From positions 4,387,001 to 4,451,000 of the forward strand of contig NC_063283.1 in the NCBI RefSeq assembly GCF_910591885.1: a DNA stretch of 64,000 nt, written 5' to 3'. The position numbers and the translations under genes are program-made. Numbering within the stretch: the stretch's first letter is position 1; each line of letters opens with the position of its first letter. Below are positions 12,201 to 27,200 of the stretch, one piece after another. A model generated the notes under the pieces. It saw only the letters and a list, made by a program, of their open reading frames with translations, did no database searches and was not told the origin of the DNA. This DNA is from Bombus terrestris. Taxonomy: Eukaryota; Arthropoda; Insecta; Hymenoptera; Apidae.

Positions 12201-15200
12201 AAAGATAGGAGAAAAGAGGTCAGACAGCGCGGTCCTCGATCTTCTGACGCGCTGTAATGTCATTAAGGATGCCGACCGTGACGATTAATGAAAGAGGCTC
12301 GATCGTCAGTGGCGTAAAAAAGCTAGCGAAACGAGCTCGGGCGTGAGCGTGTCGTTTAAAGACAATGGCGAGGAACGCTGACTGTGGCGAGAGGAAAGGA
12401 GACCTGCGAATCGTGATTTGCCTTTCAATTTAAAATTGAAATAAATCTTTCATGTACAGTACGGATGTTCGTTCATAAGTATCAGTTCAAGTTGAAAGCT
12501 ACGCGCTGTTTTTCTTCTCTAATTATCTTATCGCAAGTTTGAAAAGCATAGGGAAAATACAGCGTGTATAATTTTGCTCTTGGCTGAGAAGCAACTTTGA
12601 AATTTAGAATATCGTCGATCGATCTGTTTAAACAAGAATCTTCCTCTATTTGATCTTGAGATTAAATACAAGTTGACCCAGCTCCCTAAATATCTTCAAA
12701 GTATCGATTATCGTAGCCATTGGTCTTTTCACGGAAGTTTCTTCTTCGTCGATTTATCATTTGTTTTTAAAAAATGTACAATCTTAAATCTAGGAGTTGC
12801 TTCCCTTTTCGATTGAACTAGAAGTTCAAGAAACCACAGCTTGCGATCTTCACTTCCATTGTAATTCATTTCCATCGTAGCGTGTGTCTTGTAACGTAAA
12901 ATATAGAATATACTGTAGCAAAATTTGTTGGAATTTTCCAATAAATGCAACCAGTAGGTTTCCTAGTATTCGTGGCCGGCGATGCATTTTCGTCTATTCA
13001 TATTTTCCTTTGCTTTCGAAACTTTCCTCGTCGACTTTGATCGTTCGTGATTTACGCTTGTGGGACGATTTTAAAGGAGAATCGGAAGGAAAGGTAAGGG
13101 TGTGATCGGTGATGTCTTTTAGGAGCAATTTAGGACACTCGAGCGTAGTTTATGTGTAGTGGCTTCGGTAAACCGAAGGGTCGACGCCGTCGGCCTGAAT
13201 TCGTACGAAAAGAAAGATTAGAAGTCCGAACGATCCCCCTCCGAGAGGAAACGATTAGAAGAACGGTGGACGGTTGTTGCTGGACCACGCCTAACCTTTC
13301 CCTCGTACATAAATAGAATTATTCGTTCCTACATGGAGTTTCTGATATGTGTAACACAAACGGGGATCTTCACTCGGAATCAATCCGAATCTTAAACTAG
13401 TCGAGCCTTAAAAATTCTTCCATAAGCTTGCCATCTTGATAGTATAATACGTACACTGGATCTCATAACTGCTCGTAAGTATAAAACCACCGAACAACTT
13501 TCGACTTTTATACGTTTGTATATAAATCTTATTTTATTTATTAATTTTAATAAAAATCCAAGTATACCACGCTTGAAATCGTATTTGAGAACAATTTATC
13601 ATTCTTTTGCCCTCAAGAAAGCATCGAAAAGATCATCGGAAAGGAAGAAAAACAGTAGGAAAGTAGTTTATACTTGTTTCTTTACAGACTACGGATATTT
13701 ATACGCATTTATATTTTTAGTGAGATAATTTAAAAAATGGAATAAACATCTACACATAGGTGGAAAATTGTTTCGCGTACCAAATATTGTAACGAGTACA
13801 CCATACTTTGGGTATTTTCTATGTTTCTACGTATCACGTGCACTCTGTACGTTTTTGCATCTTCCAATTTCCCAAAAACGCGTAAAAGCCAACAGTCCAT
13901 TCGTAACTATAGAACCTGCGTAACAGTATATTTGACTATAGCAAGGAATTGAACTTTGAGCTCGAGATAAAGTGAAATTTGTGACAGTAGCTTTCGTAAC
14001 TGCTCGGTTTTGCATATTTCTAATTATATCTTATCGTTGTTTCTGATTACATCTTGCACTTCGTGCTCGGGTAAGAAGCAACAATTTGTTTAACGCTAGG
14101 ATTACCACACCAGTCAAATTGTCTGGTTTTACAATTTTATTTTAAAATTCCTACTTCGTGTTATATTTTTTCCACAATGATGTAATGACTTTCGCAACGA
14201 TAACTAAAAGAGTAATATAATGAATTTCATTTTGTTTTTTATGTATTCAAACTGAAAATAATTTTGTATCGAGGCTACTTATACCAACACCAGTCAAAAT
14301 GACTGCAGTCTGTTTATCGAACCGTAATTAACCAGATTCTTCGTTTTGTGCAACTTGCCACGCGTTTTTAAAATTTTTACCGCGTATCATTCGATACGAC
14401 GATATCAGTTATCAGGAAAATTCCGGATCGATCGTTAGATCGCTAGAAATACCACGCCGATCAAAATGACTGGTTCTACAATTTTCTTTAAAATTTATTT
14501 AAAAATATTCCATTATTAGGTATTGTTTAAAGACCAATTATTTTGACTGGTTTCGATAGAAATAGCTTCGTGTTAACTATCGGTAGTTCTAGTGTTAAAT
14601 GATATTATAGTTGCGAGAAGCAAACTCGTATGTTTCATTCTTTCTAGTCGTTCATCTCGTCATCTAATTCTTGGAATTTAAAAAAGTTGTATTCAAGTTC
14701 GATGCGTTAACAGGTGGTTGGTTCGCGAAGGTTCGCCTCCCTCGATGCGTTTGAACCCTCGCTTAACCCCCTCGTTATGTAATCGGCGCATTGAGTGTGG
14801 CAGACCTTCCTGTCAAAACCAACCGACCTCGACATTTTCAGTTCGTTAAACTGTCACAGTTGTCTTCTTCGAGTTCCAATACTACTATCTACCTACACAG
14901 TTTCAGCTACTTCATTGAACTTTTTCGAATACAATACGTACAATATGTTCATAGAACGAGCCATCATATCCTTATTACGAGAATAAATTCCTCGAGTTTG
15001 AGAACGGTCGATTCCATAGTGCCATTCACAATTTCCCAGCGAGTTCGCAGGTAGCCAATGGGAGACGAGATTTTTTTCTCATTCAGAATCAGTGACGGGA
15101 CGAGACGTGCGGGCAGCAGCTTTCATAGATCATTGTTTAAAGTGTCGTGGCTTTGTATGGTAACGCGAAGTAAATCGTACGTACACTCCTGACATTTCGT

Positions 15201-18200
15201 TATTATTGTACGGCCCATAAGACAGGAAATCGTACATCATGCACGAACCTACGGTGGGCGGGTAAAAGGGAACGAGTCACCTTCTTCTCTCGGCTCATTG
15301 GCGTTCCCCGCGATGTTAAGTGTTTATACGCCCTCCGTCTTTCCCTCTTTCCCTCGTCTGGAAACTGTAAATTCTTCGCGAGCCAACATTTTTCACCGGT
15401 TCCTTCGTTCTCATTGAAAACGTTCGATTTTCGTGCTACAATGTACCAACGTACAACGATCGATGTATACGCAGCAAAGCTACGAATGTGAACAGATTTG
15501 CGTAATCTGCTGTCAATTTTGTAGAATATATTTTTCTGTCTTTTTGTATCTTCGCAAAACCATACGAACGTACAGTGGTTCGCGAATATATTCGAACGCT
15601 TGTTGGCAACTTTTTTCGATACGTTTGAAATTTTGGAATTCTATTACATATATCGGAAAAGTTTGAAACAAATCTGAAAATGTACATAGAAGTGGCGACA
15701 TATTTAGCGCAAGTATATTTTTCGCGGAGATCGCAAAACCGTTTAAACGATCAAGTTTCGTTATTATTATCCGTTTAACCGATATAATCATGAAAGTCGT
15801 GTAACGAAACTTGAAAATGTTTTACACGACACGTACAATATATAAACGTGAAAGCTTTCTATGGTAAATATCCGGATGCTTTTCCTGAGCCAATGTAATC
15901 GCGTTTCTGTCTCAAAAAAAAGTAAATATCGTCAAAAATATTCGTATGATTTTAGTAACTGCAAGAGTAGAAAATCTGGCTACAGTCATTTTGGCTGGTT
16001 GCTGGAATCGACGTCTCGAATCTCGCCGCACATGAAAGGGAAACATGTAGTGGAGAGCATGGAAATCACGAAGCGTTACGTAAAAGCCGCGAGCCAGAGA
16101 GAACTAGGCTCCCGGGAAATTTGGCAGACACGACGAGTCTCGGGCCAAGATCGACGAACTTACTCGAACGTGTTAACGCCATCCGGTCTGATAAAAACGA
16201 GTCGGCCGGTCTGCTACGATCGTTCATCGATCTGTTTCCACTTGACAACGAAAAAAATCTAGAGTATGCTTCTTGAGAGTTCATTGTCGTTCGTGGATAT
16301 GGGTCACAGACGGAAAGTGGAATGCAGCTTGACAGACGGTTCGCTATTTCACGTACAGCGACGACTAGATGAGGGAAATGGGCTGTGGGAGGCGAGATGT
16401 CATTGTTTCGAGAGACTAGGGACGATCATTTCAATTGATTAACACGTTCGCTGCCACTAAAATACAGCTATTTCTCTCCAGAGGTTGCTCATCCCCTCCT
16501 TATCAGAAATTGTTTTCGGTTTAATTTTAATTCAGATCTACCACGTTCCTCGAATTTTTGCATTTCAATCTCGTTTTAATAATATTTTCAAAGAAAATGT
16601 TCAACGCATACCGGTAACAACTCATTTTTACCTTTCACTCAAACTTGAGATATCTTTTAACGTTAGAAAAGTACAATTGAGCGGAGAACGATGGAGAGAA
16701 GGGAACAGGGTTAAACCTTTCTCGACTCTACGCGACGCTAGACAAGAAGCTGAACCAGTTGATTTAGTGAAATTTTGCGTACCGCGTGCAAACCTGGTGA
16801 CACAATTACGTAACAGAGAAAATTCCATCTGAAGAGTTTCGAAAATTTCCAACATTCCGCGAAACTGTAATACCTACGATGACGTTGATTGTTCGATGCG
16901 AAATGCGTTTGATGTACACGTCAAGAATTATTGAGATTGGTTTGATAAGAAAGTTGACACGTGCAACGACGTCATCGATGACGACAGCCATTGGCCCGTT
17001 ATCTGTAATCTAACTTGCGTATGAGTCGTTCTAATTTTTTTATCGGCTAATAAAATTGTTCGATCGATTTCGCACGCTTATGTTAACCGACGTGAGTCAT
17101 CGTGAGAGATTTCGAGCCAAAAGCCTTTTTGCACGTTTCAGTTGGAGATGGTTCTCCTTTTCCTCGCGCGATTTCCGTCGCACAATTTTGTTTTTAGTAC
17201 TCAAAATGTGCCAAACACGCGGTTAAGGAAGTAAGCACCGATTCCAAAACGTTTCATCGTATAATATGTACACGTAATAACTCGAAACATACACGGCTCG
17301 CGGCTTGAGATTATAAACACCCATTCGTCATACTTGGCCGGCGATCCAACGATGAGCCAGTCGGTTGCCGTTGCCAAAACCACTGTGGTCGTCATCGATG
17401 ATGCATACGTCACAAAGTTGGATCGCGCATTGCTCGTACGTCGTCGAACAATCTGAATCAGTGAACTGAAATAAACGTCGATTCTTTTTCCGTTTAATCA
17501 TAATTTCTCGCACTGTTGGAACTATTTCTGCAAATAATAACGGATGCCTTTCGGATGAGATTATGCTCTGCGTAGTAACTACGGTGAAAATTTCACTAGT
17601 TTGACCCGTGATATTTTAGTGTTGCAGCTTTCGTGCTGAAAATGCAAATTTCGCTCTGGTGAAAGAATTTTGTCCGGCGCATGTTCCACGTATCCTACGT
17701 TAAACTAGTACCATTTCGGTACATGATCAAATACGCGTGCTGTATTGGATTGTGACATACGAAATTTCTAATTTTTAAAAAACCATGTCTCACTGAACTT
17801 TGAGAAGGCCGTTTCCAAAAACCGTCACTTTTAATCTTGTAGGATTGAAAATTGTGTAAATTTCATAACAGTCGCAGATCCTTCTTAATTATATCCTTAG
17901 TATTCTAAAAACATTTCTGTGATCCATAGAAGATCAATATCGACGGAAAACGAATTAAAATGTTATATCATAATTGGATATAAGGCTTTGATCTATTTCT
18001 TAGACAACACACGTAAACAATATTCTATGCAATAATCTGAGCATTTAAAAGCTATTAACAAATAATTTCCTACCTTAAACTTTCTTCTTCGAACCAATTT
18101 CCTGGAAATTTTCTTTCCCTAGCTACATCGCTCTTTTCGCAAATACAATATGTAAAGCGATGAAATATAACACAGAAAACTCCAAAATTTGAAACGATAT

Positions 18201-18218
18201 ATGAAATAACTTCTACAA

Positions 18219-18273
<55 letters not shown>

Positions 18274-21200
18274 CTGTTTAAAGAAAGAAGTTAAAAAATT
18301 TGATATTATTTAATAACGTTTAACTCGGTACGTAGAATTGAATAATTAATTACGATATTTGAACGAGCGAACAAACGAAAGAAAAGATCATTGAATCGTA
18401 AGAACTGCGAAGGCAGTAAAAGCTCGTGAGAGGAGTGCGAGACCATAAACGCGATTCGTCATCCCCTAACGCATCACGTAGACCGTGAACATGGACTACC
18501 GTTTCTCAACCCTTAATTAAATTTTATCTCGCTATCGCAATAAACAACAATAAACAACAAATGACGATTGAATCTTATCTTATTCGTACAATAAGAATAA
18601 AAAGGAGCAGCGTTAATAATCTCAATTGAAACGACGAAACACGATTCTCCGCGCATAAACTCCGGGAGAAGGTTGTTCAGTGGTAAACGCGATTCGTCAC
18701 TCTCGTCTACCGTCGAAGTCGTCGCTCGTCGCTCGTTACCGGATGTCTTAATAAACAATGCTAACGATTTCCCGCTGAATTACACGCCGTTGTCCGGTTG
18801 TCAGGAACGTTGCGCGAATTTGCGCCAATTTAATGCGAAGATCTTCAAATTTTTGTAAAAATGTTGCGAACTTTCGCAACTAATTCTGAAAGGTCAATAG
18901 TCGTTTGGCAATTACTTTTCGCTATAGTACAATTTTGACCACAGAAATTCATTGCGAAACGTGTGAATCATTAAGTTTCTCTTCATAGTCTTACGATCTC
19001 ATTTTCGACGATTCTCAAAGGTATCATAGCGTTTTTGGTAATCGGTAGAGTTGTTCCACACTTTCGCGCATTTATCGGAAATTTAATGTTACAATTAGAA
19101 AATTACAATTTTCGTTACAACGTTTACTGTGTCAAGGCTCTAAGTCAATGTCCTCAGGCAAAACAATAACACGAATCGCTCTCGACTCGCGTCGTCTTTT
19201 GACTCCTGTGCCGCTGCAACTGATTATTCGTATTCATAAAAATACATCCAAAGTCTACTAATTGGTAGATAAGTTAAATGGCGAAATATATTAACAGTAT
19301 CTGTCTATATAATATTTTTCCAAATTGTCGTCTCAATATCCAGTTATATCTCCATCTCCAGTTGCAAGAATTTAGCAGACAATGTTGTCGTATCCCAGGG
19401 GAAACCGAGGTAAAATCGATATTTAAAAGATTATATTCGGAATGAAAGATCATATCCTCGCTATTCGTAAATTATTAGCAACAGGCTAATTGTACACCGT
19501 ATCGAACGAGATTAACCAGACGATAAAAATTTCATTAATTATTAAACACGGTTGTAACAATGAAAATCGCGAGACATGTCAGAATCGACGACCGAACACG
19601 CGTGCTGGCCACCGTACTAATTAATAATTAAGCCGTGCGCTGAGTCGTCGTGCCCTGTTGTTCGTCGAAAACGTTTCGTGCGACGTACTTGTGAAAAGCT
19701 CGCGAGTAAAAGTGAGTAACGTCTGCCGGGAGTTGTCGTTCGTGGAAATTGGTTTACCTGCGATGGAACTGGGAATAACGCGAGCCCCTTTGAATACCCA
19801 CGGGTCATTACGTTACATGCGCAAACGACTCGAGTTTTACGGTTCATCGTCGGAACGACGCGCGTTGCGACGTTTGACGTTGAAGTTGACGCGACCATAT
19901 CTTATGCAACGTTCATATTCGTCACGTTCGCCACGGCGTTCACATTCGTCAATTTCGTTTCTGACAACGAAATATTGACGAGCATCGAGAAAGGAACAGG
20001 ATTGTATCGATCGACGAAAGACAATATTTTAGATCCGACGAGGATGATGAACTGTATTCCATCGATCATCTTCGCTTCTTCTAGAAATCAATTTGATCAC
20101 TCAGATACGCGTTCCGGTCTTTTAGTAGTGAAACTGGTGAGAGATAATATCTAATGATCTTGTATTAGGTCGTTTGGACAATTTATAGCGAGTATTAAGA
20201 GAGTATCAAGTAGAATCAGACTTTTAGTTTTTCTCCGGATGATTTTTTCAGGCTTCTGAAGCGTTTCATTTCTTGCCTATGTCTTTCGGGAAAGTTTCAT
20301 AAAGATACGATAATAGCGAGCAATAAACAATAACGAGAATAATAAGAATAATTCTAACGAGTAAGTGTTCATAGAAAACTGTAACTGTCAATTCATGTAC
20401 GTAATATACGAGTATGGAGAACGATTGAACGTGTAGGTGTATCTATTGATGAGACGAGTTGATACTTGGTGTAGTCAAATATATTAAAAACTGTTTGTAG
20501 TATAGAGTTGGTCGTCGTTCGCTAAGTGTTGCTCGTTATGCGTATACACGGTAATGAGTGCGTTCGCTCGATGATAATCGCTCTAAGATTGCTCGATACT
20601 CACTAATTAACTGATTACTGATTATAAGAAGGCTCGATACTGATTGACTGATAACCGACTCTCCCAAAGACTGACTGTCTTAATTATCGTGTTCGTATAT
20701 CATAACGATGTTAATAATTCGGATGCAAAATAACAACACGACTCGAACTGTCCTATGACTGATGTGCCGCTACACGAGTATGTATTTCACTGTTGGTCAT
20801 TGATTTGTTATTTTCGAATAGCCAGTTTCCAGACGTGGATCGGCTTAGAAAATTGTTCGTAGTCGATTTTAATGAATTACAATATAATTTACTTAGCTTG
20901 GCTCAAATATCCTTCGTTTTTAAATAAACCAAACTTGTCTGTTCTATCATACAGACAGGACAATATTCTTCCAGATTGCTCAAAAATCTTATTTGATTTT
21001 AGCGAATTACAAGGCAAATTACTTAACCCGATTCGAATAATCCTGCCGTACCTTAGCTTATTTCCTTCGGATGATATTCTTCTAGATCGGTAAAAAATCG
21101 TTCATAACCGATTTTACCGAATTACAAGGCAAATTACTTAACTTAACTCGAATAATCCTACTTTACCTTAGCTTATTCTATTCAAGCACGACAATGCTCC

Positions 21201-24200
21201 TCTAGGAATTGGTCATAACCGATTTTGCCGAATTACAAGGCAAATTACTTAGTTCCAGTGAAATAACCCTACCTTAGCCTATTCTCTTCAGACAGGACAA
21301 TATTCTTCTTATTTATATACCTTCCCTTTTTTTCTCTCTTGTCCTCCCTTTCGCCGTTAAGCGCACTTAACTTTCGATAATAACGGTAGTAAGGCTGAAT
21401 GATCGACAGGGAGCTGTTGGATTACATAAATCAGCCTGTGTACACTGCGCGAGCCGCGTGTTTGCGCTTACTTCATCGCGTCGCCCGTGCATATTTCTTC
21501 GCTCGCCACGCGAAAATCTTTTCGCTCGTTCACCGGTTTGTCGTCGGTCAATGACACGGACGAGTTGCTCGGGGACGGCGTATCGGATACGTTCGCGAAT
21601 CCGTGAAAACGTTTCGCACGGAATAAAACCAATCTCCGGAAATCGTCGATCGGCAACAGGCGTTGAACATCGCGCGGCTCCGGGATCGACGCTAACCGGG
21701 ATCAATCGTCGTTCCGTGTGATTTTATACGAAACACATTGTTATGCAAAACGGAGGACGATCGCTGCGAATGATTCCTGGTCCCTTCTCCTTGAATCTCT
21801 CGCGCGAATGCATTCCTCGCTAGAGAAAGAAATAATTCCGATCTTCCTCGCGTCCCCCCGCTCTCTTCCACATACTCAGATCCTCTCAACGTGTTTCGTT
21901 TTCTACGGATTCTCTGGCGTTACAGGTATTGGTGAGGATAACATCGTCGAATTTGTATATTACGATCTGTACCTGTTTATCGAGTTTTTGTTTATGGATT
22001 ATCGATGGTTATTGACAGTAGAAACACACTTTTTGATAGTTTCGTAATGAATATTTAAAGTAGAATTTTGTTGGCTAGTTTTGCTGGAAGATGTATATTT
22101 ATCATTCTACTGATATTACTTAACGATATTACTTAAATTCGGAATGTCGTACGCGAAAGGAATTTTGTACGATATTGTATTTATTTTTCGAAAAGCATTT
22201 GCGTTAATTGATTATTTCCTGGATCGCGTAGAATGTAACGATCTTTATCTAACACGTATTTCACCGCGTAAAGTTCTCTAACTTAGATAATAATTATTAT
22301 TATTAATGTAGATACCTTTGGTGTCACGCCTACGTCTCTTATCATAACATAATCGTCTAATTGGTAATTAGTACCATTTACTACATTAATTAATATAACT
22401 GAATAGGTACAAGTATATTAAATTTCATTACTACGATCTTATGACTACAAAAATTTCATGCTATGAAAATGAAATATGAAACCTGGTACAAAAAAAGCTC
22501 CTGTACTATATCCATCTTATACCTCGAATTACTAAACCATTATGATCTGTGCATCTTTTTATTATTGTACTTATATACAGTGGCTAGAAAAAGCGTTAGT
22601 ACGTATCGTTATTTCCCAATGCCTTTTTATAGTCGCCGTATATGACTAGAATTATAAAAAGATGCATAGATCATTCTCATTCTCATTCGAGGTATAAGAA
22701 TAAAGCATTCTCATTACATTTAGAACAGAGCACGTGTGCGCTGATTTTTCTAAAACGTAGAATCGCTTCTTAACGTGTTCTCTTAATATCTGTGCACGAG
22801 ATATCGAATCGAGCATTCTATCGCGAACAGGGTAGGTAGGGAGGAGGGTGAACAGGGTAATGCAGCGCGTAACGCGCAGAGCAAAAATAAGCCTGCACAA
22901 TGTAAAGTCCAACGTTATCGTCTATGAATGGTTTATAGAGGCGCGAGCTGCTTCTACGTCAGCATCGACCGATAAGAGAGCAGCGCGTTACACACATCGT
23001 CGTTGACGTCCAAGTGCACGGGCGAGACGTGCCCACGCCGGGGTAAAGGGAGAAAGGGATGAATCGATAGCGGGACAGAAATAGATACCCTGTTCCGCGA
23101 CGCTGTCCGGATACACCCCATCGATTCGGATCGGTGTTTCTCAAACCTTCGAGCGTCAAAGCGAAATCGATGGCTTTTACGTAATTTTACGAAAATTAGA
23201 ATACTTCCCGCATAATTGCGCGAAACGATAGAACACTGAAAAGAGGGTGAAATTTCAATCCATGCGAATTTCGCTTCTCCATCGCGACGTTATTTGCAAC
23301 CATTGCGAACAGTCGCGTCTATTTTCTTTTTTGTTTAATATCGAATAATATAACGAAAGAATCGAGCTTGTTTGACTTTAACGTTATCTAAGATGAAAAA
23401 GTTCGGTGATATCTTTGATCCATGATAGCATCGATGATAGCCTTTAGAGATTGATACTATGACGATACTAGTGACGCTATGTTAACGTCAAATGCGTTAA
23501 TTAAATATATAAATGTAAAATACACGTATGTGCATATTATACACTACCGCGTACAAATTTGCACCACCTTTTGCTCTTTGGACGAAGCAAGTTCTTTCGT
23601 TCGCTAAAATCATAATTATATTTTCTGTGTGGAAATTAAAAGCTAAAAACTAGTCGGTCGTTGTGCTATCGGGAATAAAATTAAACGAAGATAAGAATTC
23701 TGCATATTTGGTGTACGTGACTGTTTTATCGTAAAACAATCGAAGATCTTTTGATCTCGATTCTTCCTACTTTCTAACTCGATGAGACGTGTTTAACAGT
23801 TTATTTCGCGCTTTACAATGGTAAAGTATCAAGGGGACAGAGGGTCGCGGAAAGTATCGGGAATTGAACCGTGGCGCGTGTTCAGTATTCAATAGGAATC
23901 GGTTGAAAATAGTTGCAAGATTGACGTCCGCGGTTGAATGTCACGACGTGCTAACGAACCGCGCTCGAAACAACGAGCTTTCCAAGATAATCGTCCGTAT
24001 ACATACTCGGTGTGACGCAAAGCTGGATTTTATTAGCACTTTCGAAAGGCATCGGCAGTCGGCGTTTCCCGTTCGCTCGTTTGCCGGCAGATTGAAAAAA
24101 GGAACAAAGGAACTCGTTAGGTCAAGGATCAGAAATAATCCGAAGTACAACACGTACCGGTGTGGATCGTTAGTCGAATTCTTCCGGTAACTTGGAACGT

Positions 24201-27200
24201 GCGGGTCCTTGCCACTGTTTCTACACCCTTTGACGCGAAAACCAAGCTTCCTTCTGTCGAAAAATTCACGATTTCCCGATCTCGTGGTGTATTAACCCTC
24301 TTTAACTTCAACCATCGGAGCAATGTGAGTGTCATACCGAGTGATTGTGCGTCATAGTAAATGAGCACGCTTTAGGAATACAATAGAATTCTTAGCAGGG
24401 CTTGAGGAGATAGCGCAATTAAGCGCTATTTTCCTAGAATATTTGATTCGCCAAGTAACAACGTTACATTTCATTCGCGATCTTTACAGTCGATTTACGT
24501 GAATTTCTTGTCTCAATATCGTAACCACGAAAGGTTTGTTAACTTAAGATTTAGGAAATTTGGTACTTTACTTCTATACGCATCGTTGCTTTAGTTTCAT
24601 AATCATACTCGTTTCCATAGCTTGAAAAACTATAATTAATTTTCTACGACGATAAACACAGATTACTATTTTGTGAAAAGGAACAGTGGACTGTCTTGCG
24701 TCACGATTCCAAGTAGTCTGATTTATACACACTTATAGAAAATGTACAGATGCCAAAATACACAAAACGCAATAATACAGAAACTATCCGGAATAGAGCA
24801 TTCGTTATAACGTTAACCAAGCGAAGAAAATTCCTACTTATTCCTCGCATATCTTTAATTATACGAATTTGAGTAAAAACATCCTCTTTGGGCTAGTGTT
24901 TCGATCTTTCATATCTGAGTTGAATGCGATCGCATCAAAGGGTTAAAGAAGAAACGAAGCTTCTTCGTGGCAGCCACCGAGTCTCGAGTTCACGGTGGAA
25001 ATCTATTCGTGGCAAAAAGAGGCCGCAATGTCGAGGTAAACGACGCGTTTCCCTGTTTTATTTCATTGCCGTTTATTAGGGAGAGACAAACCCGCTCACG
25101 TAGCGTTGCGAGGGAAACAGGCGTGCAAGCGAGTCAGAGCGAGAAAGATCGATAGGACTCGAGTCAGAAATAGTCTCTCGGGACGATTGTGTGTGCCGTT
25201 GAATCGTCAGTCGAATTCCACCGACGGTACGTGCCTCGTCGATTGATGCTGTGTCTTCGAAAACGCAAGCCCGACCCCGGCTATTTAAACGCGGATCCAA
25301 AGATCCTCGTGCCGTGTTTCGGTGAAACCAGTGCCTCCATGGAACTTCTTCACAATCGAACAAATGGGGTGAATCGTAGCAATTTGCGCCACGAGCCCCG
25401 AGAAACTTTATCGTGCCCACCGTCGCTCCGAGACGCTTAATTCTCAGGTAACTTTCGTTTCTCATCGATCGAAACGACGGTGACCGATATTTATTCGTAG
25501 ACTGCGGATTTTTACGATTTTATTGGACGTTTGAAGATGTTCAAATATATAAAACAATAGGAATAGTAATAAAATATGCGAAACAGAATACTCGTTATAT
25601 TTAACAGATGAAACAAGTCGCAATTTGCGATTCATTTCTTTATTTCAATTCAGAAGATAATAGAAAACATAAACATCCGCGGTCTGTTCATTTAAGTTAT
25701 TCTGCGGTTTTTGCCGCATTTTACTTCAACAACGCATAAGTGTTGCAGATACTGTACAAATACAGCTGGTTGTATTCTACGTCTGATTATGTTTTATTTC
25801 AAATAGATAGTTTCCAGCTGATTTCATGCTTTCAGAATTAAATATAAAGCTTCGAAGGGGATAGGAAAACTTACAAAGACCGAATCAATGGGATATCGAC
25901 GTTCTGTCTCACCCTTCGTATTCCTTTCATTTATTTCCACCCGATTTTCATTTTTCCACGCACGCTCGATAGTTTCCTCACGCAAGAACAATTTGGCAAA
26001 CGAAACGGTATACACGCATGTTCTTGCAGTTTCTTTTCCTTCCAGATTAACATTATTACGTACATAAAGGTATACATATCGCCAGAGATATTGTTGAGCA
26101 TAAACTGGACGTTTCAAATAAAAATGTACAATTCTAAAGAAACTATATTCTTCAAAAGCGACTGTGCTACAACTACAGAAACTTTTCGGATGACTTAATG
26201 TGAATAGCTTGGGACGACTTGATGTGAATAGCAGGGGTGAATAGCTTGGGATGACTGCGAGGTCTGTAAACGAACTAACCGTCGAAAGTAACGACGATTA
26301 GGTGAACGATAGACTCATTGGTCGCGACAAATATATCTCTGTCGCGGATAAAAGTAAACTGGAACAAATATAGGATATTTATTCTTGGAAGGTATTGTTT
26401 TAAAGCGACGAAACTTAACTTCGATCGAATAAATATCGGATCGAATTCGGGAAACCTAGGTATTTCACGTTGCACTCTTTCGTGTTTGAATCTTCTCGCG
26501 TCGGCCCTATTCTCCCTCCAGTTTCATCGTTTCACGCAACACAGCTATTTTGAACGGCTTATTTTTAAACCGTATTTTACATAAAGTATTTTCATCCAAT
26601 GTATCCTAGAGCCATTGTATTTTTAGTGATTCCAGTCTTTATTCCCTTTTTTTAACCTGACGTTGACGTTATCAGAGGTTTATTAATACGTGATCGCTCT
26701 TTGCTTCATCTTATTTCGCGCACAGCCCGATTTGTTCTGCCGCTTTGTCGCGTTTATTTATTAATAGTGGAGACGAACGGGAAAAAGGAAGAGATCGCAT
26801 AGGTTGTCGCATTATAACATCGTCGATAGAACGTGTAGTAAGTTTTACACGTACGTAATACGAAAAGAACACACTCTATCAGGAAAATATTTAACTTTAC
26901 CGAACCTTTAACCCTGCTTCGTTTTCTCAGTCATTTTCCATCCAATCGTATTTTCCCAACGTTAAGAAGTATCTCGAGTCTGAGCGAATAAACCAATCGT
27001 TATTGGTACGTGTGATTTCTTTCGTTATTTCACGATTTCTCTCTGCTTCAATGTTATTTTCTTAAAGCGTTATATTTCATAAATAAACCTCCATGCCAAT
27101 TTTGTTATCGCGTCTTAGATATTAGATGCATTGTCGCGTAATAATATTCTATAAATAGCTGTAACGACGATAAAGTAATCTCAGGTTATTAAATCGCATG

